A model generated the notes under the pieces. That model made no database searches and was not told the DNA's origin. It was given only the letters and a program-made list of their open reading frames with translations. Position numbers and translations under genes: made by a program. This document shows positions 10,423 to 19,706 of a stretch of DNA of 64,000 bases, in pieces (within the stretch, counting starts at the first letter, position 1; each line of letters begins with the position of its first letter). Origin of the DNA: JAVJRN01 sp040218415 (GTDB taxonomy: Bacteria; Bacteroidota; Bacteroidia; Cytophagales; Cyclobacteriaceae); assembly GCA_040218415.1 (NCBI GenBank), contig JAVJRN010000031.1:1-64000 (forward strand), in the 5' to 3' direction.

Positions 10423-11057
10423 TTAATTATCACCAGATAATAATTTTTATCGGCTACCACAGTCATAGGCTTTCCTTCCCCAGAAATTGGGATTAGTTTA
10501 ATCTCAATTTGAAATTCAAAAAGACAATCTTCAATTGCCTTAAGTTGGTCTCTGGCAGAAATAGCAATTTTAATCCTGGAATCCCTCATTTCATTCTTTC
10601 CTGCCAGAGTTAGGCCTTTTGGATAATAAGTGCTCTCTTCATCTATTTTATTCAAAGGGATTTCAATAGCGCCTAAAAAACCTGAACTATTAAGAATGCC
10701 ATGGTATGATCCTGTGGTTCCTTTGAATGTCTGAAGAGGGATATTGCTGGATGGTTGCACTATGATTCTGTCTATTAGGTAGGATTCATCAGTGAGGTTT
10801 TCAAGGTCAAAAGCAATTTCTAAATAATTGAGACTAATAGTTGGGGCTGGTATTAATGAATTTTGTGCTTTTAAAACCCGGTAAGGCATGCCACCAAAAC
10901 GCTCACTATTTACATCTTCCCCGTTTGCCATATCAAAAGCTATTCTATTGTCTATCGAAGGTTTATAATAATGTTCGTTCCATAGCGAAACTGTTTTATA
11001 AATCACAGGAAGTTTTTGATCCACAGAAGTCAATAGGCAAAGAAGGACTAACAACAT
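10419..11057 (-). CDS. exported protein of unknown function, partner of the membrane protein 9229-10422
   Basis: A 212-residue protein starting with a short hydrophobic leader (MLLVLLCLLTS), so probably exported to the periplasm. The body is beta-rich and includes LEIAFDLENLTDESYLIDRI, a phrase similar in tone to the periplasmic part of its neighbour (ITNRSEEFLFPDNLFIS). Both may be Ig-like sandwiches. The four-base ATGA overlap with the next gene argues that the two products act together. No family is recognised. Confidence 0.65.
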   Translation of the reverse strand: MLLVLLCLLTSVDQKLPVIYKTVSLWNEHYYKPSIDNRIAFDMANGEDVNSERFGGMPYRVLKAQNSLIPAPTISLNYLEIAFDLENLTDESYLIDRIIVQPSSNIPLQTFKGTTGSYHGILNSSGFLGAIEIPLNKIDEESTYYPKGLTLAGKNEMRDSRIKIAISARDQLKAIEDCLFEFQIEIKLIPISGEGKPMTVVADKNYYLVIIK

Positions 11058-11325
11058 ATTTTTAATTCACGCTAAAAGTTCAAAAATGCTTCTTTTTTGA
11101 AAAAAAATATGAGTGTTGGATGGAATACCTATCGAATTAGCCTCGAATCACAGTATCGTTTAACATTTCCAAATCCTTTCACGTCCATTTGTATCGAAGC
11201 TTCTGGTCAACAGACGGTTGGCCAAATAAATGAAGAGTAGTTGGAAAGGATCGGTTCGTCGGGACCCGAGAACTGAATGACTACTTACCCGGCAATGATT
11301 TTTCAAACCAAAAAATATCATTGCT

Positions 11326-11475
11326 ATGAAAACGATTAAAATTTTGATACTGATTTTAGGATTATGTACTACGTTAGCCTGCACTGAGCAGTCTGAGGAA
11401 ATAAAACCTCTGACTATCGAAACACAAAGTCCCAGTGGAGGAGAAGACCCTAATTGCAAGAAAGATTGTGGTTAA
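11326..11475 (+). CDS. small lipoprotein peptide (49 residues)
   Basis: Short open frame with ATG at 11326. The leader MKTIKILILILGLCTTLAC ends in a lipobox-like TLAC; the mature part is about 31 residues, acidic and polar, and ends in EDPNCKKDCG. A lipidated or exported peptide is likely. It lies just upstream of a TPR histidine kinase and is separated from it by a hairpin. It could be a signal peptide for that kinase or a small envelope protein; both are inference. Confidence 0.55.
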   Translation: MKTIKILILILGLCTTLACTEQSEEIKPLTIETQSPSGGEDPNCKKDCG

Positions 11476-11479
11476 GGAA

Positions 11480-11511
11480 AAAAAGAGTTGCGTATGAGCG
11501 TAACTCTTTTT
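11480..11511. terminator. hairpin with A and T tracts between small lipoprotein and kinase
   Basis: aaaaagagttgcg pairs with cgtaactcttttt over 13 positions with one G-U pair and a six-base loop. It lies 4 bases after the lipoprotein stop codon and 12 bases before the kinase GTG. It would end transcription of the peptide gene or attenuate read-through into the kinase. Confidence 0.7.
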
Positions 11512-11522
11512 AATATCGTGCT

Positions 11523-13412
11523 GTGAAAATTCGCTACTTCTTTGGAATAGTTTGGCTTGCCATTCTTTTTTCTTGTATTGACAACACAATTGAAAATGAT
11601 CTTGAAGCTACGTCGCAGGAGGTTCAGGAAATAGAATATTTGTATGATGTGGCAGATACCTCTTACTATGATGGTGACTATCTACATGCGATCAAAATTT
11701 ACCGTAGGGCTTTAACTGATGCAAGGTCAATTAGTGACCTTAGGTTGCAGTCTAACCTTTCTAACGATATAGGGCTTTCTTTCAGGTTTCTAACCAACTA
11801 CGACAGTGCGATTTTCTATTTTCAAAAGGCATTAGCGATAGATTTATTAAGAGCTGATACGATTAGAATATCGGGAAGGATCGTAAATATGGCGACATGT
11901 TATAGGCAACTAGGAATGACATCCAAAGCATTGAATCTTTTTTTGGAAGCTAAAGGACTGCTTAAGCATTATCCCAAAAGAGCTAACCGAATAAATAGTG
12001 CTCTGGGTAATGTTTACCTCCAAACCGAGGATTACGAAAGTGCTCTCAAATATTTCCAGCTACAATTAGAGAATGATGACAGAACTAAAATACCCTCCTA
12101 TTTATTCAACAACATTGGTTATAGTTTTTTCAGATTGGTTTCATATGATTCTGCTGCATACTATTTGAAATTGGCGCTTCAGGTAAGTGACAATGATCAA
12201 GGACTGATTAATCCACTGGATAATTTTGGGTTACTCTATATTGAACTGGGTCAACTATCAACAGCGGAATACTACCTAGATAGCTCATTTCGGATTTCTT
12301 CTGATCTTGGGATGTATTATGCTATGACGGATAATCAGTTGGTCAGGGCAAGACTCTATTTAAAACAAGGGAGAAATCAGCAGGCAAATGATCAGGTTTT
12401 GGAGGCGCTGTACGTAGCAAGAAGGATCAATAGTGTTCCACTTAGAATGAGAGCGCAGGAAATTTTGATGAATTTGAATTTAGTGGAGACAAATTACGAG
12501 AAAGCTTTCGGCTTCCAAGCTGAGCTAATGAAGCTCCAGGAAGAGGTTTATAAAAGTGAACGAAAAAAAACAGATAATGTCAGATATCAATTTGACTTGA
12601 AAGAGGAGCAAGAACGTACCCGGATTGCTCTGCGGGAAGCGGAGTTGTCAGAGTTGCGATCGAACCAACGATTTGCACTTTCTGTGGCATTAGCAGTATT
12701 CTTGGTATTTGCTGTTTTTGTTTTAGTGGTTATTGTGAGACAAAGAGATCTGCTAAAATCGGTCAATGCCCAACTTGGAGAAGAAAAAGAAAAGGTCGAA
12801 GCATTGAACCGGCAAAATTTTCACTTCACCAAAAACTCACTGGCTGGTGTAGTGGCCATGCTTAATAAGCAAATTCGGCTAAGTGAAGGACAAAAAATCC
12901 AACAGGTACTACAGCAGGAAAAGTTGAGAATGGAAACTGTCAATATGTTATACAATCAGGCATTCCAAAAAGGAGACGGGTTGATATCTATGAAAGATTT
13001 TCTGACTGAAATTGTAGAAAACACGATCAACACTTTTTATGAAAATGACGAAATCCATCTGATTAATGAATTTGAAGATTTTTACTTATCCAATGATAAA
13101 GCTTTCTCATTAGGAATATTGCTCAATGAGATAACCGTAAATGCCTGTAAATATTCACTTGTCAACAACCCTGTTTTTCAAGTTTCTTCCAAATGGATGA
13201 ATGATATATATGTTTTGGAAATTTGGGATCAAGGATCAGGATTTCCTAAGGGTTTTGATTGGGAATCATCCAAATCATTTGGAATCACCCTCATTCGACT
13301 GTTTGTTGATGAAATTGGAGGTAAATTAACTATTGTCAGTGCAACAAATAAAGGATTAAACATTAAGATAGAAGCACCTTGTGAAAAAGAAACCAACCAT
13401 ATTAATCGTTGA
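11523..13412 (+). CDS. TPR-containing sensor histidine kinase
   Basis: 629 residues with a GTG start and a leader ending in LFSC that may be a lipobox or a signal anchor. Residues ~35-340 are TPR-like helical repeats (for example SNLSNDIGLSFRFLTNYDSA and ALDYF-type repeats). A coiled segment leads to a membrane helix around residues 384-405. The dimerisation helix has NFHFTKNSLAGVVAML with His434 in place of the HHRVKNNL histidine of HisKA_2 kinases. It ends with an HATPase domain: N-box LLNEITVNACKYS and G-box WDQGSGFPKGF. The 3' end overlaps the response regulator gene by 32 bases, so they form a pair. The TPR sensor faces the periplasm if the leader is exported. Confidence 0.88.
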   Translation: MKIRYFFGIVWLAILFSCIDNTIENDLEATSQEVQEIEYLYDVADTSYYDGDYLHAIKIYRRALTDARSISDLRLQSNLSNDIGLSFRFLTNYDSAIFYFQKALAIDLLRADTIRISGRIVNMATCYRQLGMTSKALNLFLEAKGLLKHYPKRANRINSALGNVYLQTEDYESALKYFQLQLENDDRTKIPSYLFNNIGYSFFRLVSYDSAAYYLKLALQVSDNDQGLINPLDNFGLLYIELGQLSTAEYYLDSSFRISSDLGMYYAMTDNQLVRARLYLKQGRNQQANDQVLEALYVARRINSVPLRMRAQEILMNLNLVETNYEKAFGFQAELMKLQEEVYKSERKKTDNVRYQFDLKEEQERTRIALREAELSELRSNQRFALSVALAVFLVFAVFVLVVIVRQRDLLKSVNAQLGEEKEKVEALNRQNFHFTKNSLAGVVAMLNKQIRLSEGQKIQQVLQQEKLRMETVNMLYNQAFQKGDGLISMKDFLTEIVENTINTFYENDEIHLINEFEDFYLSNDKAFSLGILLNEITVNACKYSLVNNPVFQVSSKWMNDIYVLEIWDQGSGFPKGFDWESSKSFGITLIRLFVDEIGGKLTIVSATNKGLNIKIEAPCEKETNHINR

Positions 13413-14169
13413 AGATAAGCCACTTCTCGCAGAAGATCTGGTTGATAGATTAGAACATTTCGGTTATGAGCATATTTTGGGGCCATTCGCTTCAGGGGAA
13501 AAGACCATTGATTATTTGGAACAAACGGATGCACCAGACGTGGCAATCCTAGATATTAGACTTACTGGAGAACTCTCAGGTATTGATGTGGCCCGGTACT
13601 TGTCTTCAAAAGGGGATACATCTATTATTTTTTTAACCAGTGCGCAGGATGAACTCGTGCTCAATGAATCTTTGAGTGTAGGCCCTGTAGCATTTTTGAA
13701 TAAGCCATTTACCAATAATGAAATGAAGGCTGTTCTTCACAATGCATTGCACAGTATTGGAAAAGCAATGCCTAGGGAGGATGTGACTGAATCTTCAATC
13801 CTTGATGATCGGATTTTTGTGAGAAATGGGCGAGGTAAATATTTCATATTGCTGGAAAATATACTTTGGATCAAATCGAATGGAGGAGATACCTCAGTAA
13901 TCATGACAATAGATCGGTTGGGTAAAAAAGACAATGAATTACCCGTTATTGGGCTTAATCTTGCAAAAATTGAAGAGCGCTTGAGTTTCTTTCCATTTTT
14001 GGTCAGAGCTTCCAGGTATTATATTATCAATATCAAAAAAGTAGAACGGATACTAGATCATCAAAAAGGATCTTCCGGTCTGAAAAAGGCGGTACTCATT
14101 GCGGAAAATGAAATTGTTTTGGGAGACAGATATCGGAAAAGAATAACGGATATGATACATCAGTTATGA
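13381..14169 (+). CDS. LytTR-family response regulator
   Basis: 262 residues from a GTG inside the kinase gene. The receiver domain (1-125) shows the acidic pair E11/D12, the phospho-acceptor Asp58 in VAILDIRL, Thr86 and Lys108 in FLNKP. After a linker, the C-terminal part (about 150-262) is a LytTR DNA-binding domain (LLENILWIKSNGGDTSVIM; FLVRASRYYIINIKKVERI). It is partner of the TPR kinase. The next genes, an exported-protein operon starting 132 bases downstream, are plausible targets, which is inference. Confidence 0.92.
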   Translation: MKKKPTILIVEDKPLLAEDLVDRLEHFGYEHILGPFASGEKTIDYLEQTDAPDVAILDIRLTGELSGIDVARYLSSKGDTSIIFLTSAQDELVLNESLSVGPVAFLNKPFTNNEMKAVLHNALHSIGKAMPREDVTESSILDDRIFVRNGRGKYFILLENILWIKSNGGDTSVIMTIDRLGKKDNELPVIGLNLAKIEERLSFFPFLVRASRYYIINIKKVERILDHQKGSSGLKKAVLIAENEIVLGDRYRKRITDMIHQL

Positions 14170-14300
14170 TAAATGTAGTTTTTAATCTGATTTTATTGTC
14201 GTAAATCCAGAGGTTTTACCCCCTTTATTGGAAATATTAGTAGATAGGTTTTAGTAACGTTCTGATACATGAATTTTGAGCTGTAAAAACTATTCATGCT

Positions 14301-14966
14301 ATGAAATATAACCGCACCATTCAAAGAGTTCTTGCAGTACTTCTTGTTGTTTTTTCGCTGACAATTGATTTATCTGCTCAAGGGAAACTCAAAAAAATTG
14401 ACGACAGTGGAGGAAAGCCTAACTGGGTCAATTGGTCCCGTGGTAAGGATTTTAAAAGATTGGGTAAAGGACGAGCCAATAAGCTTAAGCTGGATAAAAA
14501 TGATGAAGTATATCTTTTTGTGGCTTATGCTCGGGAGACTGCTAATAATGGAAAAACGGATCTCTTTTCTCTGGATGATACCAAGCGCATGGCTACCCTC
14601 AACGCTTCGTTGGCCATTGCATCAATCTTCAAAACGGAAATTGACGAAGCACTTACCAATGACGTGAAAATCAGTGATGATGCCCGTCAGCGTCTCATGA
14701 CAAGAACAACCAAAATGACGACTGCAGCGAAATTTTCTGGATTTACAAAAGCTGGCAGCTATTGGGAGAAGATGTACGACAAGGAGAATGATAAAACCTA
14801 TTGGGATGCCTTTGTGCTCTACTCCATTAATAGGAAGACACTGGAAGAAAATCTTGAGCGTGCGATGAATCAGCTCGACATAGCTGACAAGGCCGGTGAA
14901 GTCATGTCTGCAATAATTACCGCCTCAGATGATGCCGACGATCAAGATCTCGTAGGCGAATTCTAA
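14301..14966 (+). CDS. exported LPP20-like protein
   Basis: 221 residues with signal peptide (cleavage near LSAQG). The mature part has the pattern of LPP20/DUF-type exported proteins: KPNWVNW near the start, a stretch with FVAYARETAN, then a helical segment with many Ala (MATLNASLAIASIFKTEI). The C-terminus is acidic (ASDDADDQDLVGEF). First gene of a long run of exported proteins; 44 bases separate it from a second protein of the same pattern. Function unknown; LPP20 proteins elsewhere are envelope-associated. Confidence 0.65.
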   Translation: MKYNRTIQRVLAVLLVVFSLTIDLSAQGKLKKIDDSGGKPNWVNWSRGKDFKRLGKGRANKLKLDKNDEVYLFVAYARETANNGKTDLFSLDDTKRMATLNASLAIASIFKTEIDEALTNDVKISDDARQRLMTRTTKMTTAAKFSGFTKAGSYWEKMYDKENDKTYWDAFVLYSINRKTLEENLERAMNQLDIADKAGEVMSAIITASDDADDQDLVGEF

Positions 14967-15010
14967 CCTTCCCACAATACGAGCTAATCAACCTAACCTA
15001 CTAAATTATT

Positions 15011-15790
15011 ATGAAAATTGTATTAACCACATTGTTGTTATTGGGCGTGTTTTGCGTTTTAGCACAACCTAAATGGGCGATGAAGAGGCCTAACTCAGAA
15101 TCAGGAAAATTCAACTACTTCCTTGGAACTGGAGAGTCAGCTCAGGATGCCTACCTAAATGCAGCACAGTCAATGCTTCAAGAGATGAGCATCATTAATG
15201 TGGTGGGAGAAACCTCTAAAGCGGTGGAAATTACAGAAGAAATGAGGAAGTCAAAATTTGAGACTACCACATCTGTAAAAGTAGATGGTAAAGATTTTTT
15301 CGTTTTTCCGGTTCATTATGAGCTAGAAGGAGCCACGCATTATGTGCTCATTGGCACACCCAAAGTACAAAGCTCCACTTCAACTGGCGGTGTGATGTCA
15401 AAGAGTCAATTTATTTGGAGATCTTCTCTATTACCCGGATGGGGTCAGTTTTATAATAAGGAACCTAAGAAAGGACTATTTTTTAGTCTGGGGGAAGTTG
15501 GTCTTATAGGTGCGGCTGTTTTTAGCATGAGCGAATCAGGTAAACAACGCGATCAGGCTAATCTGGCATTGTTAAACGGTAACCTGGCACAGTACAATAC
15601 TTATGATCAAAATGCGAAAACATTTCAAACTTCAGGTAACATTTTACTGATTGGCGCTGGTGCATTTTGGCTACTGAATATCATCGATGCTACAGCTTCA
15701 AGTAAAAACTTATATGTATTCAATGATCACAAAGTCAAAATGAACTGGGTGGCTATGAACAATGGTCTAGGGATAAACATTAAGTTTTGA
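15011..15790 (+). CDS. exported LPP20-like protein with DUF5683-like membrane segment
   Basis: 259 residues with a signal peptide (leader ending CVLAQ). Residues 20-115 repeat the pattern of the upstream gene (PKWAMKRP, then YFLGTGESAQDAYLNAAQSM). The second half has SLLPGWGQFYNKEPKKGL, a signature of DUF5683-type membrane proteins. Two membrane helices follow (about 155-170 and 210-226). Its stop overlaps the TTG start of the metallopeptidase gene, indicating coupled translation. The fusion of a periplasmic LPP20-like domain to a membrane hairpin suggests an envelope anchor; role unknown. Confidence 0.68.
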   Translation: MKIVLTTLLLLGVFCVLAQPKWAMKRPNSESGKFNYFLGTGESAQDAYLNAAQSMLQEMSIINVVGETSKAVEITEEMRKSKFETTTSVKVDGKDFFVFPVHYELEGATHYVLIGTPKVQSSTSTGGVMSKSQFIWRSSLLPGWGQFYNKEPKKGLFFSLGEVGLIGAAVFSMSESGKQRDQANLALLNGNLAQYNTYDQNAKTFQTSGNILLIGAGAFWLLNIIDATASSKNLYVFNDHKVKMNWVAMNNGLGINIKF

Positions 15791-16923
15791 CAAGGTTTCT
15801 GACACTTCTAAGCTGGTTGTTTCTATGCGGACGACTATCTGCTCAGGTGTCTGCCTGTGGCTACTATGGCGATAATGCGGTCTTTTCAGCAGAGGAGCTT
15901 TGTAAGCAATATGGGTATGAAAATACCAAAGAGGCAGAGCAAAGCATTCAGTCTATTATGACTCGTCTCGGTTTACAGATGAACTTTCTGATCATAGAAT
16001 GCAACAATATCAGCAATGCTTATGCGGTGAATCTGGAAGGAGATGTTGGGCAGTTAAGGTACATCGTGTATGATAAATCCTTTCTCAACTTTATTGACAC
16101 CAGAACACAAAGCGATTGGTCTGCGGTAAGTATTCTTGCTCACGAAATAGGACATCATCTCAATGGACATACGCTAGACGGACAGGGAAGCCGACCGCCA
16201 AAGGAGCTGGAGGCCGACGAGTTTTCGGGATTTGCGCTGTATATGCTGGGAGCATCTCTAGAGCAAGCTCAAGCAGCCATGTCCAAGTTGGCAGGGAATA
16301 AAACCTCAGATACCCATCCTGCTAAAGATGACCGGTTGAGCGCTATCGCAGAGGGTTATCAAAATGCAGAAAAACTAGTAGACAAGTACCAACGAATGAG
16401 TCGCCATGCAGACTATGCGACTTATGCGCAGCAATGGTTTAAAAAGGCATACGCTATTCAGGGAAATACCATTCAGGATCATGCCCGTAGAATAGCCTAT
16501 TACCAAAAAGCCACGGAATATCTGGTTGATTATGCGCAGGCTTATCGCAATCTGGCCAAACATACTAATATTTTAGCCGCTACTGCTGCCAGCAATAAGA
16601 AGGAGAAGGACGCCAAAAAACTATATGATGACGCCTTGCGAGAAGCCAATCGTGCCATCTCTGCAGATCCTGATATGTGGAATGCCTATACAGAGCGAGC
16701 AGTAGCCCTCTATGGATTGAAGCGTTTTGAAGAATCTCTAGAGGCCTATAACATCGTGATCAACCATCGCTCTGAGCCGATGGCCACAGACTATGCCGGC
16801 AGAGGAACGGTCTATACCGCCATAGCGAAGAACGAGGAAGCAAAAAAGGATTTTGAAAAAGCCCTAGAGCTAAAGCCAGGATGGAAACGAATTGAAGAAC
16901 AATTGGAAAAAATAGGTTTATGA
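15787..16923 (+). CDS. M48-like zinc metallopeptidase with TPR repeats
   Basis: 378 residues from a TTG that overlaps the previous stop; it is chosen because it gives a complete signal peptide (LSWLFLCGRLSAQ). The catalytic motif HEIGHH has His119, Glu120 and His123. The third ligand region KELEADEFSG (Glu142, Asp144) fits M48 family peptidases. Residues ~190-378 are TPR-like repeats, ending in AKKDFEKALELKPGWKRIEE. The protein probably works in the periplasm on proteins made by neighbouring genes (inference). The following lipoprotein gene overlaps its stop by four bases. A damaged copy of its last 60 codons lies at 19015-19221. Confidence 0.85.
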   Translation: MTRFLTLLSWLFLCGRLSAQVSACGYYGDNAVFSAEELCKQYGYENTKEAEQSIQSIMTRLGLQMNFLIIECNNISNAYAVNLEGDVGQLRYIVYDKSFLNFIDTRTQSDWSAVSILAHEIGHHLNGHTLDGQGSRPPKELEADEFSGFALYMLGASLEQAQAAMSKLAGNKTSDTHPAKDDRLSAIAEGYQNAEKLVDKYQRMSRHADYATYAQQWFKKAYAIQGNTIQDHARRIAYYQKATEYLVDYAQAYRNLAKHTNILAATAASNKKEKDAKKLYDDALREANRAISADPDMWNAYTERAVALYGLKRFEESLEAYNIVINHRSEPMATDYAGRGTVYTAIAKNEEAKKDFEKALELKPGWKRIEEQLEKIGL

Positions 16924-18869
16924 ATATGAGAAAATATATTGCTTATAGAGTATTGGCGATTTTTTTGATCTTACTTAATGGTGTAATTTCATGTGATGAC
17001 CCTGAGCCGGAATTTACCGGAGCTATATCTGGTATTATTACTAATGAAAAATCGGTAAATGCTGGAGACCCTGTTAGTAACGTAAGGGTTACTTTGGATG
17101 GTCCATCTTCTGATTCTTATACTACTGGTACAGATGGTAGGTATCAGTTTCGTGATGCGAAAATTGGAGTCTATTCAATTTCATTTAATCATCCAGACTA
17201 CCAGAATGCCGAATCACAACCTTTTACAGTTGGCGAAAATCAAGTATTAAAAGTGGACTTTACGCTATCGCCAATAGATGCAATTGGTGTAAGTCCCGCT
17301 GCTTTAAACTATGGAGAGGAAGTTAATGAGTTAACAGTAACGGTTCAAAATGTCATTAGTACGGAGATAAGTTATGAAATAGACATTGCCAATTCCTGGA
17401 TTTCACTGAACAAGACAAAAGGCACTTTAAGTTCTGGAAATTCGGCATCTATAGCGGTGACAATAGATCGCAAAGCTCTTGAGCTTGGAAGTAATGAAGG
17501 AGCGTTTACGATCAATGTCCCAAATAGGTCATCCTACACCGTGAACGTCTACGTGACTTATGACCCTCAAATTCCTTTGGAGATCAACCCAACCAATCTC
17601 GATTTTAATACGGCTGTTAACAAACTGGAACTTTCCGTGAAAAATATCTCCAATGAGCCTGTTAATTATGAAGTACAGGTGCCAGGCGATTGGCTAACAC
17701 TGAGTAAGACTAAAGGTGTAATTACAGGAAATAACACAGATTTACTAAATGTAAGTGTAAACAGGGATCGATTAAATGTGGGCAGTCACGATGGTACCAT
17801 TATTTTTAACGTGCCCGATCAAGGATCTAAAGCCATACAGGTATTAGTGACCAAACTGGATGCCTCAGCTGCTGTTTTTGTTTTGGATGAGGGCGTGCTT
17901 GATTTTGGTAAATCACTGGATCAGCGAATACTTAAAATAACAAATGAAGGTGATAATACACTCATTTGGAACCTAAACGTAACCGACAACTGGCTCAGCG
18001 CAAGTGATGCCAGTGGCTCTTTACCTCCCAATAACCAACAAAGTCTTACTGTTTATGTGAATAGAAACGGATTGTCTGATGGCGATTTTAATGGGAAACT
18101 CTCTTTTACTTCGAATGGAGGAAATGCTGAAGTATCAATCAAAATGGAAGTAGACAATACCAATACAGGAGGAGGTGGTGAAACGGTGGTTACGGCTGGG
18201 TTAAGAGCTTACTATACATTCGACGATGGTACGGTGAAGGATGAAATGGACAACTTTGCTGCAGTTCCCATTGGAGTAACTTCATCGGAAGACTCTCCGG
18301 TGACGGGAGGAAAGAGTATGGAGTTTGATGGTGTAGATGATTTTGTTCAAATATCAGGAAACCCCCTCTTTAATTCAAATCGCTACATAATTCATGGGAG
18401 CTTAACAATGTGGGTAAAAACAAGCGTTGACGGGACATTAATAGCAATACCCTTGTCATATGACGACACTGAAAACGAGTTTATATCTGGGTTCAAAGGA
18501 GGTAAAATAAGACATTCTTTATTTAATAGAGATGGTAGGGGCGGTTGTTGCGCTGATTATATCTGGGGGGAGTTTGAGATTGAAATAAGTGCCTTAATAT
18601 TAAATAACGAGTGGAATCACATAGTCCTATCTTATGATGGTTCAGATAGCAGCGTTTCCCTTTACCTAAATGGCGTACTGGTTTCAAAAGAAAAGTATGA
18701 AATGCAGGGTACATTAGATGCCCCCTTAAGTAGAATCGGGGCAGACTACTATTCTGGTTCTAATGATTATGGGTTACCTAACTTCCAAGGCCTCCTGGAC
18801 AACATCCGTATTTACAACCGTCCACTTAGTTCTTCAGAAGTAAAAGAAATATTTAATGCTAAGCAGTAG
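16920..18869 (+). CDS. BACON-domain lipoprotein with C-terminal LamG-like domain
   Basis: 649 residues. The leader has a lipobox-like ISC (Cys25). A carboxypeptidase-regulatory-like domain covers about 35-115 (VRVTLDGPSSDSYTTGTDG). Three BACON-type repeats follow at about 120-415: NSWISLNKTKGTLSSG, GDWLTLSKTKGVITG and DNWLSASDASGSLPP. A Gly-rich linker is followed by a LamG/concanavalin-like sandwich at about 425-649 (LRAYYTFDDGTVKDEM; FDGVDDFVQISG; LYLNGVLVSKEKY; GLLDNIRIYNRPLS). BACON and LamG domains bind carbohydrate or host surface partners, so the protein is probably a surface adhesin. Its start overlaps the peptidase stop by ATGA. Confidence 0.85.
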   Translation: MNMRKYIAYRVLAIFLILLNGVISCDDPEPEFTGAISGIITNEKSVNAGDPVSNVRVTLDGPSSDSYTTGTDGRYQFRDAKIGVYSISFNHPDYQNAESQPFTVGENQVLKVDFTLSPIDAIGVSPAALNYGEEVNELTVTVQNVISTEISYEIDIANSWISLNKTKGTLSSGNSASIAVTIDRKALELGSNEGAFTINVPNRSSYTVNVYVTYDPQIPLEINPTNLDFNTAVNKLELSVKNISNEPVNYEVQVPGDWLTLSKTKGVITGNNTDLLNVSVNRDRLNVGSHDGTIIFNVPDQGSKAIQVLVTKLDASAAVFVLDEGVLDFGKSLDQRILKITNEGDNTLIWNLNVTDNWLSASDASGSLPPNNQQSLTVYVNRNGLSDGDFNGKLSFTSNGGNAEVSIKMEVDNTNTGGGGETVVTAGLRAYYTFDDGTVKDEMDNFAAVPIGVTSSEDSPVTGGKSMEFDGVDDFVQISGNPLFNSNRYIIHGSLTMWVKTSVDGTLIAIPLSYDDTENEFISGFKGGKIRHSLFNRDGRGGCCADYIWGEFEIEISALILNNEWNHIVLSYDGSDSSVSLYLNGVLVSKEKYEMQGTLDAPLSRIGADYYSGSNDYGLPNFQGLLDNIRIYNRPLSSSEVKEIFNAKQ

Positions 18870-18903
18870 GAAAAATCTATCAACCAGAAAAGTGAATCTT
18901 AGA

Positions 18904-19221
18904 ATGAAAAAAAAATCGACACATAATCAGTACCACCAAAACTCATATGGCTTTATCATCATGCTGAGTTTTTTGTCCATTGGGATGTTATTCAGCTCTT
19001 GCACTGAGGAAGAAGCTGAGGTGCTCGATGGATTGAAACGATTTGATCAGTCTATTGAGGCTTACAACATCGCGATTAATAACCATCCCAAGCCACTGGC
19101 CACTGACTATTCGGGTAGAGGAACGGTGTGTGCTGCAATGGCCAAAAAGGATTTTGAAAAAGCCCTGGAACTAAAGCCAAGATGGAAAAGGATTGAAGAA
19201 CAATTAAGCAATATCAGGTGA
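18904..19221 (+). CDS. chimeric lipoprotein carrying a partial copy of the peptidase TPR tail
   Basis: 105 residues from the ATG at 18904. The first ~38 residues are a lipoprotein leader (FLSIGMLFSSC). The rest is nearly the same as the last 60 residues of the M48-like peptidase at 15787-16923: GLKRFDQSIEAYNIAIN against GLKRFEESLEAYNIVIN, and FEKALELKPRWKRIEEQL against FEKALELKPGWKRIEEQL. It lacks five codons (NEEAK) between two AK-type repeats. It is probably a product of local duplication, either a short lipoprotein or a decaying gene. Confidence 0.5.
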   Translation: MKKKSTHNQYHQNSYGFIIMLSFLSIGMLFSSCTEEEAEVLDGLKRFDQSIEAYNIAINNHPKPLATDYSGRGTVCAAMAKKDFEKALELKPRWKRIEEQLSNIR

Positions 19222-19244
19222 AAGGTGTGAGAAAGGAGGGTCAT

Positions 19245-19630
19245 ATGTTCCTGAAAGTGTTTGTAGTAATTCTTAGTCTACTTTCACAGAGCTTGTTTGC
19301 GCAGAAAATAGAGTTTGAAGCAACACCATCTATTATCAACCTGGGGATAGTATCGACCAGAGATGGGAGGTGAAAAAGCCAAAAAATCCTGATAAGTATA
19401 AGATATCTGGTTTTTCGGAAACATTTTCAAGCAAAGGCTCAATAAATCTGGCCCCCACGTCCAATATGAAGTACCGTTTATCGGCGACTAAAAAAGGGAG
19501 AAGATATTCAGCAAAAACCGCTGTAATTGTTTATCTCACTTGGGACGAAGACGTCTGGGTTTTTGGCACATCTAGTCAATATCCGTTGCTTGAAAACATG
19601 CCTGGGGGAGTGGAAAAACAAAGAGAATAA
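19245..19630 (+). pseudogene. exported protein gene with an internal frameshift
   Basis: A good ribosome site (gaaaggagg) precedes ATG 19245. The frame gives a signal peptide (FLKVFVVILSLLSQSLFAQ) and KIEFEATPSI, then stops at 19371. From about 19319 the adjacent frame is open and reads YQPGDSIDQRWEVKKPKNP and onwards to 19630, an Ig-like domain pattern that continues the first part naturally. A one-base shift is needed near 19319-19345. It may be a broken gene, a sequencing error or programmed shift. Confidence 0.55.
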
Positions 19631-19706
19631 AAGTACACTAAAACCGGTGTAATGAAATTTCTGATCAAATAGTAACATAATATAACATCAATTAAACTAT
19701 ACTACA

